Origin: Pseudomonadota bacterium | GTDB lineage: Bacteria; Bdellovibrionota; Bacteriovoracia; Bacteriovoracales; Bacteriovoracaceae | DNA length: 64,000 nucleotides | Assembly (NCBI GenBank): GCA_027488375.1 | Contig: JAIYBW010000004.1 | Coordinates: forward strand, 186,001 to 250,000 | Direction of reading: 5' to 3' | In this document: positions 36,953-45,103 of the stretch, one piece after another | Numbering within the stretch: position 1 is the stretch's first letter | Layout of the letters: each line of letters begins with the position of its first letter | Made by a program: the position numbers and the translations under genes | The notes under the pieces: generated by a model | Databases searched by the model: none | What the model saw: the letters and a program-made list of their open reading frames with translations, nothing else | What the model was told of the DNA's origin: nothing

Positions 36953-37885
36953 TCAAATCTGAGAAAATTCTAAAACGATCCTTCTCTCAAAATTTTGAAG
37001 AGGCCCAACTACGCTTTGAGAAAAATGCCGATGATGTAAAGAATCTGGGAAATCATGCGCCTCAAGACAAATTCCATTAAAAGGGATTGGAAGACCTTGC
37101 CCTGAGTAAATTTGAAGACCAGGATAGCTTGTCTGAAGTTTCATCCTTATTCCACTTTCGACTGAATAGAGATCAACCTTTTCCATTGGATTCTTTAAAA
37201 GAAAATAGTGATCGACACCACCCTGTGAACAAATATTTTTTAAACTTTTAGAAGAGTTGAAGTCGATATTGCTTGGAAGGGGAATAATCCTTCCTGTTGG
37301 AACTAATTCATTGTCTGTTTCTATGAATTCATCTGATGGGACTCTCAATTCATGAGTTTCAATTGTTCCCTCTCCGTTAAGATTGAAGTAAGAGTGCTGA
37401 GTTAAGTTTAAAGGAGTACGACGATCTGAGATTGCCTTAAAAATGATCTCAATCTTATTTAAAACAATTTTGTAGGTAATTTCGACATCGATATTTCCGG
37501 GAAAACCGGCCTCTCCATCTTTAGAGAAGTATTGAAGTGTCACAGAATCTTGAGTTAAATGTTTTAGGTTCCACATTTTGCAGTGAAAACCATCATATCC
37601 ACCATGCAATGAATGCTTGTCCGACTGATTTGCTTGTAATTTAATTTCAACTCCATCCAAATCGAAACGCGCATTTCTTATTCTGTTAGCAAACCTTCCA
37701 ACGACAACTCCAAGATAATTCGGATTATTCTTGTAGTGACCTGCAGAGTCGAAACCGACAACAATATTTCTGGGTTTTCCAGATTTATCAAGAACCCAGA
37801 GTTTCGTAATCGCTGCCCCTAGGTTAATACCCTCAAGAAAAATGTGATTCTTATTACCAAGACAAAAATGCTCTATTTTGGACAT
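36953..37885 (-). CDS. galM: Aldose 1-epimerase (galactose mutarotase)
   Basis: 310 residues from the ATG at 37885, ten bases after AGGAGA; an upstream in-frame start lies before that site. Typical motifs are VVGRFANRIRNARFDLDG, NKSDKHSLHGGYDGFHCKMW-like HGG with the catalytic His, LNLTQHSYFNL (second His) and a C-terminal CLEAHDFPDSLHH with the catalytic Glu. GalM interconverts alpha and beta anomers of galactose, feeding GalK. It is divergent from galT with an extremely short gap, so the three genes form a Leloir pathway unit. Confidence 0.92.
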   Translation of the reverse strand: MSKIEHFCLGNKNHIFLEGINLGAAITKLWVLDKSGKPRNIVVGFDSAGHYKNNPNYLGVVVGRFANRIRNARFDLDGVEIKLQANQSDKHSLHGGYDGFHCKMWNLKHLTQDSVTLQYFSKDGEAGFPGNIDVEITYKIVLNKIEIIFKAISDRRTPLNLTQHSYFNLNGEGTIETHELRVPSDEFIETDNELVPTGRIIPLPSNIDFNSSKSLKNICSQGGVDHYFLLKNPMEKVDLYSVESGIRMKLQTSYPGLQIYSGQGLPIPFNGICLEAHDFPDSLHHRHFSQSVVGPLQNFERRIVLEFSQI

Positions 37886-37921
37886 TATTAACAAATCTCC
37901 TGAATTCAAATATAGTTAATT

Positions 37922-38992
37922 ATGGAAAAAAAATCATTTATTAAACCAGACGGTAGAAATTTACACTTATATTCACAAACTAAAATCAGCGGTGATTTCA
38001 AAATACTAAATCCTGTTGGCCCTACAGAAATTAATCCCCATAGACGCTGGCACCCCTTGCGACAAGAATGGGTCATTTACGCAAGTCATCGACAAAACAG
38101 AACTTTTCTACCACCTAAAAACTATTCTCCACTCAATCCTTCAGATGATGAGAATTTCCCAACCGAGCTACCAACCGGGAATTATGACGTTGCAGTCTTT
38201 GACAATCTTTTTCCCTCCATGACCCAGAATCCATCAGCAAAAAGCAATCAAACAATTCCTTCGGATGGTAATTGTGAAGTGATCGTTTTTACTCAAGATC
38301 CTGACAGTTCATTGGGTAACTTAAGTTTATCACATATAGATCTCATTTTGGAGGTTCTGGCAGAAAGAACGAAAGAGATTCAAAAAAATCTCAATATAAA
38401 ATACGTCATGCCATTTGAAAATAGAGGTGTGGAGATGGGTGTAACATTACATCATCCGCATGGACAAATTTATGCCTATCCCTTTATCCCTCCCGTGATC
38501 GATAAATTTAATCAATCTTTTGAATCTTTTTATGCTGAAAATAAAATGACCCTTCTTGAGCAGGTTATTAAAAATGAACTTGATGAAGATCAAAGAGTCA
38601 TCTCAAAAAATGAACATTCCCTTGCCTTTATCCCCTCATTTGCGAGGTATCCTTACGAAACATGGATTGCCCCCAAAAGACCTGTTCAATTTCTTTATGA
38701 TCTCAACCCAGAGGAGATGAGAGATCTGGCAAAAACTTTAAAAGAAACTCTTCTAAAGTTTGATCAACTTTGGCAAAGACCATTCCCCTATTTAATGAAT
38801 ATTTATCAAGCACCTGTAAATTTAGGTGCAGTCAATTACTGGAACTTTTTTATTCAGATAACTCCACCCTATCGAAACAAGGATAGACTTAAATATCTCG
38901 CCGGAACGGAATTGGGTGCTGGAACTTTTGTGAATGATAGCTTACCTGAAGAAAAAGCAATGGAATTAAAAAATATCCAAATTATAATTTGA
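37922..38992 (+). CDS. galT: Galactose-1-phosphate uridylyltransferase
   Basis: 356 residues. It has HRRWHPLRQEWVIYASHRQ near the N-terminus and the active-site HHPHGQIYAYPFIPP, whose HPH holds the uridylylated histidine. A second domain follows with LVPSFARYPYE-like AFIPSFARYPYETWIAP. It converts Gal-1-P and UDP-glucose to UDP-galactose and Glc-1-P. The ATG lacks a visible ribosome-binding site and lies only 36 bases from the galM start codon, so it may be translated from a leaderless or very short message. It is followed by galK. Confidence 0.93.
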   Translation: MEKKSFIKPDGRNLHLYSQTKISGDFKILNPVGPTEINPHRRWHPLRQEWVIYASHRQNRTFLPPKNYSPLNPSDDENFPTELPTGNYDVAVFDNLFPSMTQNPSAKSNQTIPSDGNCEVIVFTQDPDSSLGNLSLSHIDLILEVLAERTKEIQKNLNIKYVMPFENRGVEMGVTLHHPHGQIYAYPFIPPVIDKFNQSFESFYAENKMTLLEQVIKNELDEDQRVISKNEHSLAFIPSFARYPYETWIAPKRPVQFLYDLNPEEMRDLAKTLKETLLKFDQLWQRPFPYLMNIYQAPVNLGAVNYWNFFIQITPPYRNKDRLKYLAGTELGAGTFVNDSLPEEKAMELKNIQIII

Positions 38993-39000
38993 GAAATCAC

Positions 39001-40053
39001 ATGAATGAAATCAAGATCAAAACTCACGGTCGAGTTAACCTTATTGGCGAACACACGGACTATAATGGCGGATGGGTTCTTCCTACTTCTATTTCGCAAT
39101 CAACTGAAATAAAAATTAAAAAGCGCTCTGATGATCTGATTACGATTAGAAGCTCTGCTAATCGATCTCATCAATATCAACTAGGTCAGGAAGCACCAAA
39201 GAAAACATGGTCTGACTATCTTGAGGGGGTTACTTTTCTTCTTCTGAAAGAGAAGTACAAACTCCAAGGAATGGATCTAGAGATTCACTCGACGATCCCA
39301 GAAGGTTCGGGTCTCTCCTCAAGTGCAGCACTCGAGATTGGTGTACTTAAAGGAATAAATGAGATGTTCCAACTTAATCTTTCAATAAATGACATCGCAA
39401 AGCTTGGCCAGAGAGTAGAAAATGAATTCGTAGGAGCAAGAGTCGGAATTATGGATCAGATGGCAGTCAGCTACTGCCAACCCAATACTGCTCTTTTTTT
39501 AGATACTCAAAATTTATCATCTGAAATGATTGACCTTGCCGATTTGAAATTTGATTTGGTTATCATTAACTCGGGAATTAAACATCAACTCTCAGCTGAA
39601 AATGGGTATAATCAACGTCGAAGAGAATGTGAAGAGGCTTGCCGCCTATTAAATATTCCATCATTAAGACTTTTACACCATAAGCCTCTTAATTTTGATT
39701 CACTTCCTCTTGTTCTAAAAAAGAGAGTGGGCCATGTTTATAGTGAAAATCAACGAGTGCATTCTGCAATTGAAGCGATAAGAAAGAAAGATCTTAAAGA
39801 ACTCGGAGCTCTTCTCTATAAGTCTCATTCTTCACTATCGATAGATTATCAAGTATCAATTCCAGAAATTGACTTTCTAGTAGATGAATTCAAAAACTAC
39901 CCACAAATTTATGGTGGTAGGATGACTGGTGGAGGCTTTGGAGGTTCAGTCATCGCTCTTACAGAAAAAGGCGAAGGAAAAAACATTGCCGATAAAATAA
40001 TTTCTAAATATTGGGCGAAATTTAATACACAAGCGACAATCATCAATTATTGA
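39001..40053 (+). CDS. galK: Galactokinase
   Basis: 350 residues from the ATG at 39001, eight bases after the galT stop; a TTG four codons upstream overlaps galT. All three GHMP signatures are present: GRVNLIGEHTDYNGGW (about 9-24), PEGSGLSSSAALEIG (ATP-binding loop) and GGRMTGGGFGGSVIAL. The catalytic Asp is in VGIMDQMAVSY. It phosphorylates galactose at C1, the second step of the Leloir pathway. No UDP-glucose 4-epimerase gene (galE) is in the window. Confidence 0.95.
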   Translation: MNEIKIKTHGRVNLIGEHTDYNGGWVLPTSISQSTEIKIKKRSDDLITIRSSANRSHQYQLGQEAPKKTWSDYLEGVTFLLLKEKYKLQGMDLEIHSTIPEGSGLSSSAALEIGVLKGINEMFQLNLSINDIAKLGQRVENEFVGARVGIMDQMAVSYCQPNTALFLDTQNLSSEMIDLADLKFDLVIINSGIKHQLSAENGYNQRRRECEEACRLLNIPSLRLLHHKPLNFDSLPLVLKKRVGHVYSENQRVHSAIEAIRKKDLKELGALLYKSHSSLSIDYQVSIPEIDFLVDEFKNYPQIYGGRMTGGGFGGSVIALTEKGEGKNIADKIISKYWAKFNTQATIINY

Positions 40054-40241
40054 TTTCCATAATGCGGAGGCAGAGACGATAACTTTTGGGAGGATTCGTT
40101 CCCACCCAGAACAAAAAATTTAGAAGTCGATTTTACTTATTGAGCAAGACTTGCTTGCTCACTATTTCTTCGTTTTTAAATTCAAAGCCTGGTCATCAAA
40201 CTAGTCGTTATGACCAATTTGTTATTTTCTGTAGTTGTGGA

Positions 40242-41189
40242 TTATTTCTTTGCACCATTTCGAGCAGCATTTAAGGCCTCTTCACGAGACAGATACTTAT
40301 TTTCAAGTAATAACTTGTGACGCTCACTATAATCTTGATTTCTTTTCTGGACCAGATCTAGATCTTTTTCTAATAAATATTCGTTGTAAGAACAATCCTT
40401 CTTATCAAAAAACTTTTCTTCTCCGCGAGTACTATTAAATCTATAAAATTCATAATGATCATCTTGGTCTCGTATTGAATAGCTATTTGGATATCCATCA
40501 AGACTGATTGATTTCTTATACTCTTCTAGTTCAATTGGATGATCCAGGAACATAGGATCAATGACATATTCTTTAGGTCCATTTAGACTTTCCACTTTCA
40601 CGATATTTACTTTATGAACATCGTAGCTTTCAGGAGCGAAATAATTATTCTTTTGATAAGCACCTAAAATCCATCCATTGATATGGAGTTGCTTACTTTT
40701 AACTCCCATATCATCCAGCTCTTTAGATATTAAATAAGTTCGACTAAAACAGTGACCAGATGGATGATCATTATTAAAACCTGGGTTGGATTTTAGTTTG
40801 TTAAAGATCATATCAAGCTTCTCCATAGAAACTGTTTCTTGTGATTTAGGATTGCATGGGATGACTGATGAGTTTTTAACAAGTGCTCTTTCAAGTGGGC
40901 CATATAGGTCATCAATGCTTTCAACTTCCAGAATGCTTGGGATAGCTATTTCGTTGCAAATCATATCATCAGCAAGTTTTTCTAAACTTTCATAATAAGC
41001 TGTATATTGGCCTAAGGGATATTCTGGAATTATCTTCTTTTTATAATTTATACTTTTTACCTTATCTAGTTTTTGAACGGCAGACGGTATTTTAAACTGG
41101 TCGAAAAGAGCATCTTTGGACTGATCATTAAAATCCTGAATCTGGGAGTAAGCTTGAAATGAAATAAGAAGGAGAAATAAAAATCTCAT
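40242..41189 (-). CDS. Exported protein-glutaminase-like enzyme
   Basis: 315 residues with signal peptide MRFLFLLLISFQAYS. A Cys/His/Asp triad typical of bacterial protein-glutamine glutaminases is visible: C147 in SGHCFSRTYLIS, H192 in YDVHKVNIVKV and D211 in EYVIDPMFLDHP. The fold of that family is transglutaminase/papain-like, and the enzymes deamidate glutamine side chains in proteins. The N-terminal part (16-120) may be a pro-region. In a predator such an enzyme could modify prey or surface protein; this is an inference. It sits alone next to the ICE boundary. Confidence 0.7.
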   Translation of the reverse strand: MRFLFLLLISFQAYSQIQDFNDQSKDALFDQFKIPSAVQKLDKVKSINYKKKIIPEYPLGQYTAYYESLEKLADDMICNEIAIPSILEVESIDDLYGPLERALVKNSSVIPCNPKSQETVSMEKLDMIFNKLKSNPGFNNDHPSGHCFSRTYLISKELDDMGVKSKQLHINGWILGAYQKNNYFAPESYDVHKVNIVKVESLNGPKEYVIDPMFLDHPIELEEYKKSISLDGYPNSYSIRDQDDHYEFYRFNSTRGEEKFFDKKDCSYNEYLLEKDLDLVQKRNQDYSERHKLLLENKYLSREEALNAARNGAKK

Positions 41190-41274
41190 GAACTCTGATC
41201 GGAAAATTCAAAATATTCATAAACTTATGCTACCCTGACTAAAAAAGTCTATTTCTCATTAGTGCCAGATATTT

Positions 41275-41346
41275 TGACTAATTCGGGAGATAGCCTTGAG
41301 TGAGGCAACAGCGCCCGAAATTTATAGGTCATAGACGCTTTTTTTT
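41275..41346 (+). ncRNA. Structured RNA or long hairpin ending in a T-run
   Basis: TGAC/GTCA, TTCGGG/CCCGAA and an inner GCCT/AGGC arm nest into one bulged stem, followed by eight T at 41339-41346. The flanking gene is on the minus strand and ends its 5' side at 41189, so rightward transcription would have to start within about 85 bases, which suits a small RNA. No known RNA family (6S, SRP, tmRNA) was recognised. A simple terminator is the alternative. Confidence 0.35.
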
Positions 41347-41657
41347 GAATTCTAAATATTCTTTAAAAATACAAGTCACTGAATCTAATAAAGATTAAAT
41401 AGCAATATTTCCGACTTCGTTATTGAGTCGTTTTTTTTCGTTATAATATCCAGCCAGGTCATGTCTCGGGAGAAAAAAAATCGACATGCATCCCCCTCGC
41501 TATCTACCTAAAATCAATAAATTTATTTTCAGGCGAATGCCTCAGTAAGATATAATTCTTCTAGATCGGAAAAAAATAGTACTCGTGAAATGAAGGGGTA
41601 CGGTGATGGCCAAAGATATGGCCAATATAGCAAATCAGAAAGACCTCTTAAGCCATA
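41347..41657. other. Intergenic segment near the ICE boundary
   Basis: No gene of normal size. It has a TATAAT at 41441-41446, a CATGTC/GACATG stem (41460-41488) and an AGGC-GAAT-GCCT hairpin. A further RNA ending in the terminator at 41658-41686 is possible. No tRNA or tmRNA sequence was found. Confidence 0.3.
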
Positions 41658-41686
41658 AAAAAAGCCGGATCATGTCCGGCTTTTTT
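41658..41686. terminator. Strong bidirectional rho-independent terminator
   Basis: AAAAAAGCCGGA pairs with TCCGGCTTTTTT across a five-base loop, giving a T-run in both directions. It separates the chromosome side from the integrase side and is probably close to the ICE end. Confidence 0.85.
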
Positions 41687-41783
41687 GTGAGAAATTTGGT
41701 GGAAATGTACGTTGCTTTGCAATTCCACATATTTACATAAATTTACGAGGTCATACAGCAAACCACAGAAATGTTGAGAAATG

Positions 41784-41808
41784 TCAGGGCCATTCAAAAT
41801 GACCCTGA
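41784..41808 (-). terminator. Hairpin just past the integrase stop
   Basis: TCAGGG-C-CATT pairs with AATG-A-CCCTGA with one mismatch across a CAA loop. It lies four bases past the integrase stop codon in the direction of transcription. The following sequence is only mildly T-rich. Confidence 0.5.
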
Positions 41809-41812
41809 GAAA

Positions 41813-42949
41813 CTAATTTTTAAAGCGCAGGATGTTCTTTTCATTGTGCTTGGACGGAAGAACTGAAAGTCTATCAGTTGCTCCAGCAGTATCAATCCCT
41901 GCCAATCTAATATAGATCTGAAAGGTTTTAAAATCTTGCCAGCCACCAATCGCCATGACTTTTGCCGCTTCAGCACCGGAAGCCAGTAAGTGTGTCGCAA
42001 AACAGGCCCTGAGAGTATGGAATACAACATCCTTCTCAATCCCAATTTGTTTTAAGAACTGTCTTAAAATGGAGCCAGCATATCCGTTAGTCCAGTATGC
42101 CATCCTTGGGAGCACGAACTCGTTCTTCCCATTAAAAACCCTTAGCTCATTGATTATTTCAAGGAGTTCTTGGGAAATAGGAACCGTCCTCCAATATCCA
42201 GCTTTTGTTGATTTCTCAATTTTACGTTGGGAACTGTAGGATCTGGAAACTCGGATAAGCATCTTGTCTATTTCAATGTCAGACCATCTTAAAGCCATAA
42301 GCTCACCACTTCTCATGCCCGACAAAAGAGCAAAAGCCCAAGCATGATACCAGGGATGATCTCTTCTTTTAGCTTCAAGCAGGAGTGTTTGAACTTCTTC
42401 AAGACTAAGAATTTTAGGAACCTTCTCATCTTTTTGATGAAAGCTTAAGCCTTCAACTGGGGATGACTGAGCAGTAATTAAATTTTCTTCAATGCCCCAA
42501 TTATAAATGAGGTTGATAGACGATTTAACTTTACCGATCTTGGAATCACTAAAATTGAGTTGAGACAAAGAATTAATTAATGCTCGTCCGTCACCTTTTT
42601 TAAGATCAGACGCAAGTACATTAAACCAAGACTTTGTATTTTCCCTTAGTCGCTTCACATGAGTTAAATAGTAGTCAGGATGAGAACATCTATCGCCGAA
42701 GTGACCATTCTTAGCGGCCATCTCCCAACGGAATATGATCTCTTCCCAATACAATCCTTTGCCTTCGAGTCTTGCCATTTCATCAGCAAGCACTCGAATT
42801 AATTTCTTCTCTTCTTTTGCCGCTTGAACGTGAGACTCAATTGAATAAATGTTTCTCTGAAGTCTTAGGCGTTTATTCTTTTTACCTAGAACTTGGCAGT
42901 AAACCTTAAAATAAGTCTTTCCGTCTTTTTGATATTCGCTGATTGCCAT
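41813..42949 (-). CDS. int: Tyrosine recombinase (ICE integrase)
   Basis: 378 residues. An N-terminal arm-binding type segment (1-60) and a core-binding domain (about 85-170) precede the catalytic domain. The active site is complete: R213 in SGMRSGELMALRW, H311 and R314 in VFHTLRACFATHLL, W337 in IGGWQ and the nucleophile Y346 in TFQIYIRLAG. It cuts and joins the element's attachment sites. A good GGGAGGT site precedes the ATG, and the excisionase-like gene ends three bases upstream. Its place at the element edge fits attachment just downstream. Confidence 0.93.
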   Translation of the reverse strand: MAISEYQKDGKTYFKVYCQVLGKKNKRLRLQRNIYSIESHVQAAKEEKKLIRVLADEMARLEGKGLYWEEIIFRWEMAAKNGHFGDRCSHPDYYLTHVKRLRENTKSWFNVLASDLKKGDGRALINSLSQLNFSDSKIGKVKSSINLIYNWGIEENLITAQSSPVEGLSFHQKDEKVPKILSLEEVQTLLLEAKRRDHPWYHAWAFALLSGMRSGELMALRWSDIEIDKMLIRVSRSYSSQRKIEKSTKAGYWRTVPISQELLEIINELRVFNGKNEFVLPRMAYWTNGYAGSILRQFLKQIGIEKDVVFHTLRACFATHLLASGAEAAKVMAIGGWQDFKTFQIYIRLAGIDTAGATDRLSVLPSKHNEKNILRFKN

Positions 42950-42952
42950 AAA

Positions 42953-43261
42953 TTACCTCCCATTTGAGAAAGAGGTATCCAGTAGCGAATCAAGCTCATC
43001 TTTTTTAAAGTACAATCGTCTTCTGAACTTTCTTGCGTGAATGTGTCCCTTATGAACAGCAATCCTTAAAGCGTTTGCAGACTTACGAATGTACCGAGCG
43101 GCTTCATCTGTAGTTAGCCATATTAAGTTGTCAAAGAGCACAGGAGCATTTGATTGCTCATTCTTATTGTAATCAATTCCATTCGCAAAGTAAGTAGCAT
43201 TTGTAGTGTCTTTTTCCACAAAAGCTCTCCTTTGTTGAAGATTTTTTAACATCTCGGCCAC
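42953..43261 (-). CDS. Excisionase-like MerR/HTH_17 DNA-binding protein
   Basis: 102 residues. The C-terminal half (about 47-95) is a winged helix of the HTH_17 type: IWLTTDEAARYIRKSANALR, HKGHIHARKF and RLYFKKDELDSLL. The N-terminal half is polar and unassigned. Such proteins act as recombination directionality factors next to integrases. The gene is immediately upstream of int in the same direction, so coupled expression is expected. Confidence 0.75.
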   Translation of the reverse strand: MAEMLKNLQQRRAFVEKDTTNATYFANGIDYNKNEQSNAPVLFDNLIWLTTDEAARYIRKSANALRIAVHKGHIHARKFRRRLYFKKDELDSLLDTSFSNGR

Positions 43262-43281
43262 TTACGGCCATGCACAAAAAT

Positions 43282-43659
43282 TTAGCTAATCCCCAGCCGT
43301 TTGATTAGAAATTCATCGAATGAAAGCTCGGTATTGTTTTTCTTATTGAATTCAATATGTGCTTTTTTAATTCTTTCTCTGTCTGTGAGACAATTTTCTT
43401 GGAGTTTCTCGATGTCTTTCACATTTAGTTTAGACAGAAGAAGAATTAATATGTCTTTAAGCTGAATCTCCCTTCCGAAGTCCTTTTCATTTGCCTGTCT
43501 CAGCACATTAAGAATCATCTCTTTCTCTTCTAAGTTCCTATTCACATCAATAATAAATTTGTTCTGATCCTTTATTTCTTTTTTCTCTTTTACTTCATCT
43601 TTTCTCTTTCTTCCTCGTTTTTTCTTTGTCTCTATTCCTATTACATTTACCATTTCCAT
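43282..43659 (-). CDS. Small charged DNA-binding-type protein next to oriT candidate
   Basis: 125 residues. The N-terminus has a basic KKKRGRKRKDEVKEKKE patch resembling an AT-hook, followed by a helical, charged domain ending LSFDEFLIKRLGIS. No ribbon-helix-helix or known mobilisation domain was recognised with confidence. Its 5' end lies 26 bases from the long inverted repeat at 43685-43786, the position expected for a relaxosome accessory protein that binds the transfer origin. The function is inferred from place and charge only. Confidence 0.5.
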   Translation of the reverse strand: MEMVNVIGIETKKKRGRKRKDEVKEKKEIKDQNKFIIDVNRNLEEKEMILNVLRQANEKDFGREIQLKDILILLLSKLNVKDIEKLQENCLTDRERIKKAHIEFNKKNNTELSFDEFLIKRLGIS

Positions 43660-43684
43660 AATCTTTAAATCCTTTTACTCACCA

Positions 43685-43786
43685 CCGCCGCCAGTTTTTA
43701 GTCCCTAGTCCGTGACCCCTTTCAACCAACATCGTTGGGTGGGAGGGGTCACGGACGATCAAGGGACGTTAAAAACAAGGCGGCGG
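43685..43786. repeat. 102-base inverted repeat, candidate origin of transfer
   Basis: Four stacked arms pair in order: CCGCCGCC/GGCGGCGG, GTTTTTA/TAAAAAC, TCCCT/AGGGA and GTCCGTGACCCCT/AGGGGTCACGGAC (13 perfect pairs), with an apical CCAAC/GTTGG stem. There are only short mismatched joints. It lies between the replication-relaxation gene and a small basic-protein gene in an element that must have a nick site. A long attenuator or an origin of replication are alternatives. No nick consensus was recognised. Confidence 0.6.
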
Positions 43787-43887
43787 CGGAAACATATTGG
43801 TTTTAATAAAGTTTTTCTTCATTTGGCCTTAGTCATCGAGTTTTAGAAGTGTTCGTCTCCGATCCTTGAAAACGAACACTCCATTTT

Positions 43888-44637
43888 TTAAATTCTTTGG
43901 GCCAGTTCGCTGATGCTTTTACCAAGATTTAATCCTCGAATTTCAGCAGTCAGAGGATTCTTTTTCCACTCTTCTGCGTCAATGAAACCAATTTTTGAGC
44001 CAAGCCTCGCATCGCCAATATAGCGAATACCACGTTTGACCCTTGCTTCAATAGTTGAGTTCTCAGTGATGTAGAGAACAAAATGAAACTCACCAGAATC
44101 ACTATAAGCTTTAATCGCTTTGTTATATCGCCAATTAGTTTTTCCTGTTTTCTCGTATTCCAAGGCAACAATAGCGGAAGCTAAAGTTCCTTGAAGCTTA
44201 AAAACCGCATCAGGGTATTTAGCTCCTCCTTCCTGAACATTCAGTTTAAACGTGGCCGAATTCTGGCCTTTAAGCTCTCTTTCAGTCATCCACCGAGTGC
44301 AAAGGGCATGGCGTTCTAGTTTATAAAGACCTTTTGCCACCGTTTCATCATGCTTGATGAATTGCGGTTGAACGAAGTATACACTCCGCCAATTCTGCTC
44401 CTGAATCATCTCCAAACCCAGATGTCCGATGATGAAAGTATCAACTAATGAGTCACAAGGATGAGATTTGAAAATGCCTCCCTCTACTAAAAGACGTAAT
44501 TGTTTCTGCTTCCACCGGAGTGACCCTTTGCCAAAAAGTTCGTTCCAAGTTCCTCTGGTAATCACGCCGACCTTCGCAACATATCGCACGGCCTGAAAAA
44601 CTGATGATGAAACCTTTCGACCATTCCTGTATCTCAT
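43888..44637 (-). CDS. Replication-relaxation family protein, candidate relaxase
   Basis: 249 residues from ATG at 44637, which overlaps the upstream stop as TGATG. An N-terminal winged-helix-like part (RYVAKVGVITRGTWNELFG and RLLVEGGIFKSHP) precedes an alpha/beta part with VALEYEKTGKTNWRYNKAIK. Domain order and motifs resemble the Replic_Relax family, linked to plasmid replication and DNA relaxation. No classical relaxase HUH motif is seen. It is the only gene in the visible transfer region that might process DNA at the inverted repeat 100 bases downstream, so it is the best relaxase candidate. Confidence 0.6.
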   Translation of the reverse strand: MRYRNGRKVSSSVFQAVRYVAKVGVITRGTWNELFGKGSLRWKQKQLRLLVEGGIFKSHPCDSLVDTFIIGHLGLEMIQEQNWRSVYFVQPQFIKHDETVAKGLYKLERHALCTRWMTERELKGQNSATFKLNVQEGGAKYPDAVFKLQGTLASAIVALEYEKTGKTNWRYNKAIKAYSDSGEFHFVLYITENSTIEARVKRGIRYIGDARLGSKIGFIDAEEWKKNPLTAEIRGLNLGKSISELAQRI

Positions 44638-45086
44638 CACGGAGATTCCCAACGTGTTGGTTCAGTAATGATGTACTCAAAATGGCCTTCAATATAGCGG
44701 TTGCCGCTGACCTTACTTTCTACCCAAACCGCTTCCACCTTCGGCTGCTGTAAGGATGGTGGGTTACCTGTTTTGCCTGATTTCCTTTGGGCTTCTTGTC
44801 CTTTAAGGTACGCAAGTTCTTTGTCTCGTTCATTGTTTTCATGAATCGCCGCACTTGTTAAACCACCAGCAAGCGCACCAATCCCTGCGCCGATAATCAC
44901 GTTACGAGTACGATACTGTCCATTTTTCCCTGGATCAACGATCCCGCCCAATGCGGCCCCAGTCCCTGCGCCAATCGCAGTGCCGAAGCCCACTGACTTT
45001 CCCATGGACGAGCACGCGGTCTGAAATAAAAGTGCAGCAAGACTTATGATCAAAACCATTTGTTTTTTTACTTTTTGAAATTTCAT
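44637..45086 (-). CDS. Glycine-zipper lipoprotein in transfer operon
   Basis: 149 residues. A lipobox (ALLFQTAC, Cys about 25) is followed by two glycine-zipper stretches, GFGTAIGAGTGAALGGIV and IIGAGIGALAGGL, which pack as membrane helices. The C-terminal 60 residues are polar. It overlaps the replication-relaxation gene by one base, and the coupling-protein gene ends 17 bases upstream. An outer-membrane role in the secretion channel or in surface exclusion is possible, but nothing more specific can be said. Confidence 0.7.
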   Translation of the reverse strand: MKFQKVKKQMVLIISLAALLFQTACSSMGKSVGFGTAIGAGTGAALGGIVDPGKNGQYRTRNVIIGAGIGALAGGLTSAAIHENNERDKELAYLKGQEAQRKSGKTGNPPSLQQPKVEAVWVESKVSGNRYIEGHFEYIITEPTRWESP

Positions 45087-45103
45087 GAATTTCTCCTGAT
45101 TGT

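Noticed and set aside
41190..41812. tRNA, tmRNA, 6S or SRP RNA as ICE target
   Set aside because: No T-loop, CCA end, tag-peptide frame, or conserved 6S or SRP core was found. The insertion target remains unknown.
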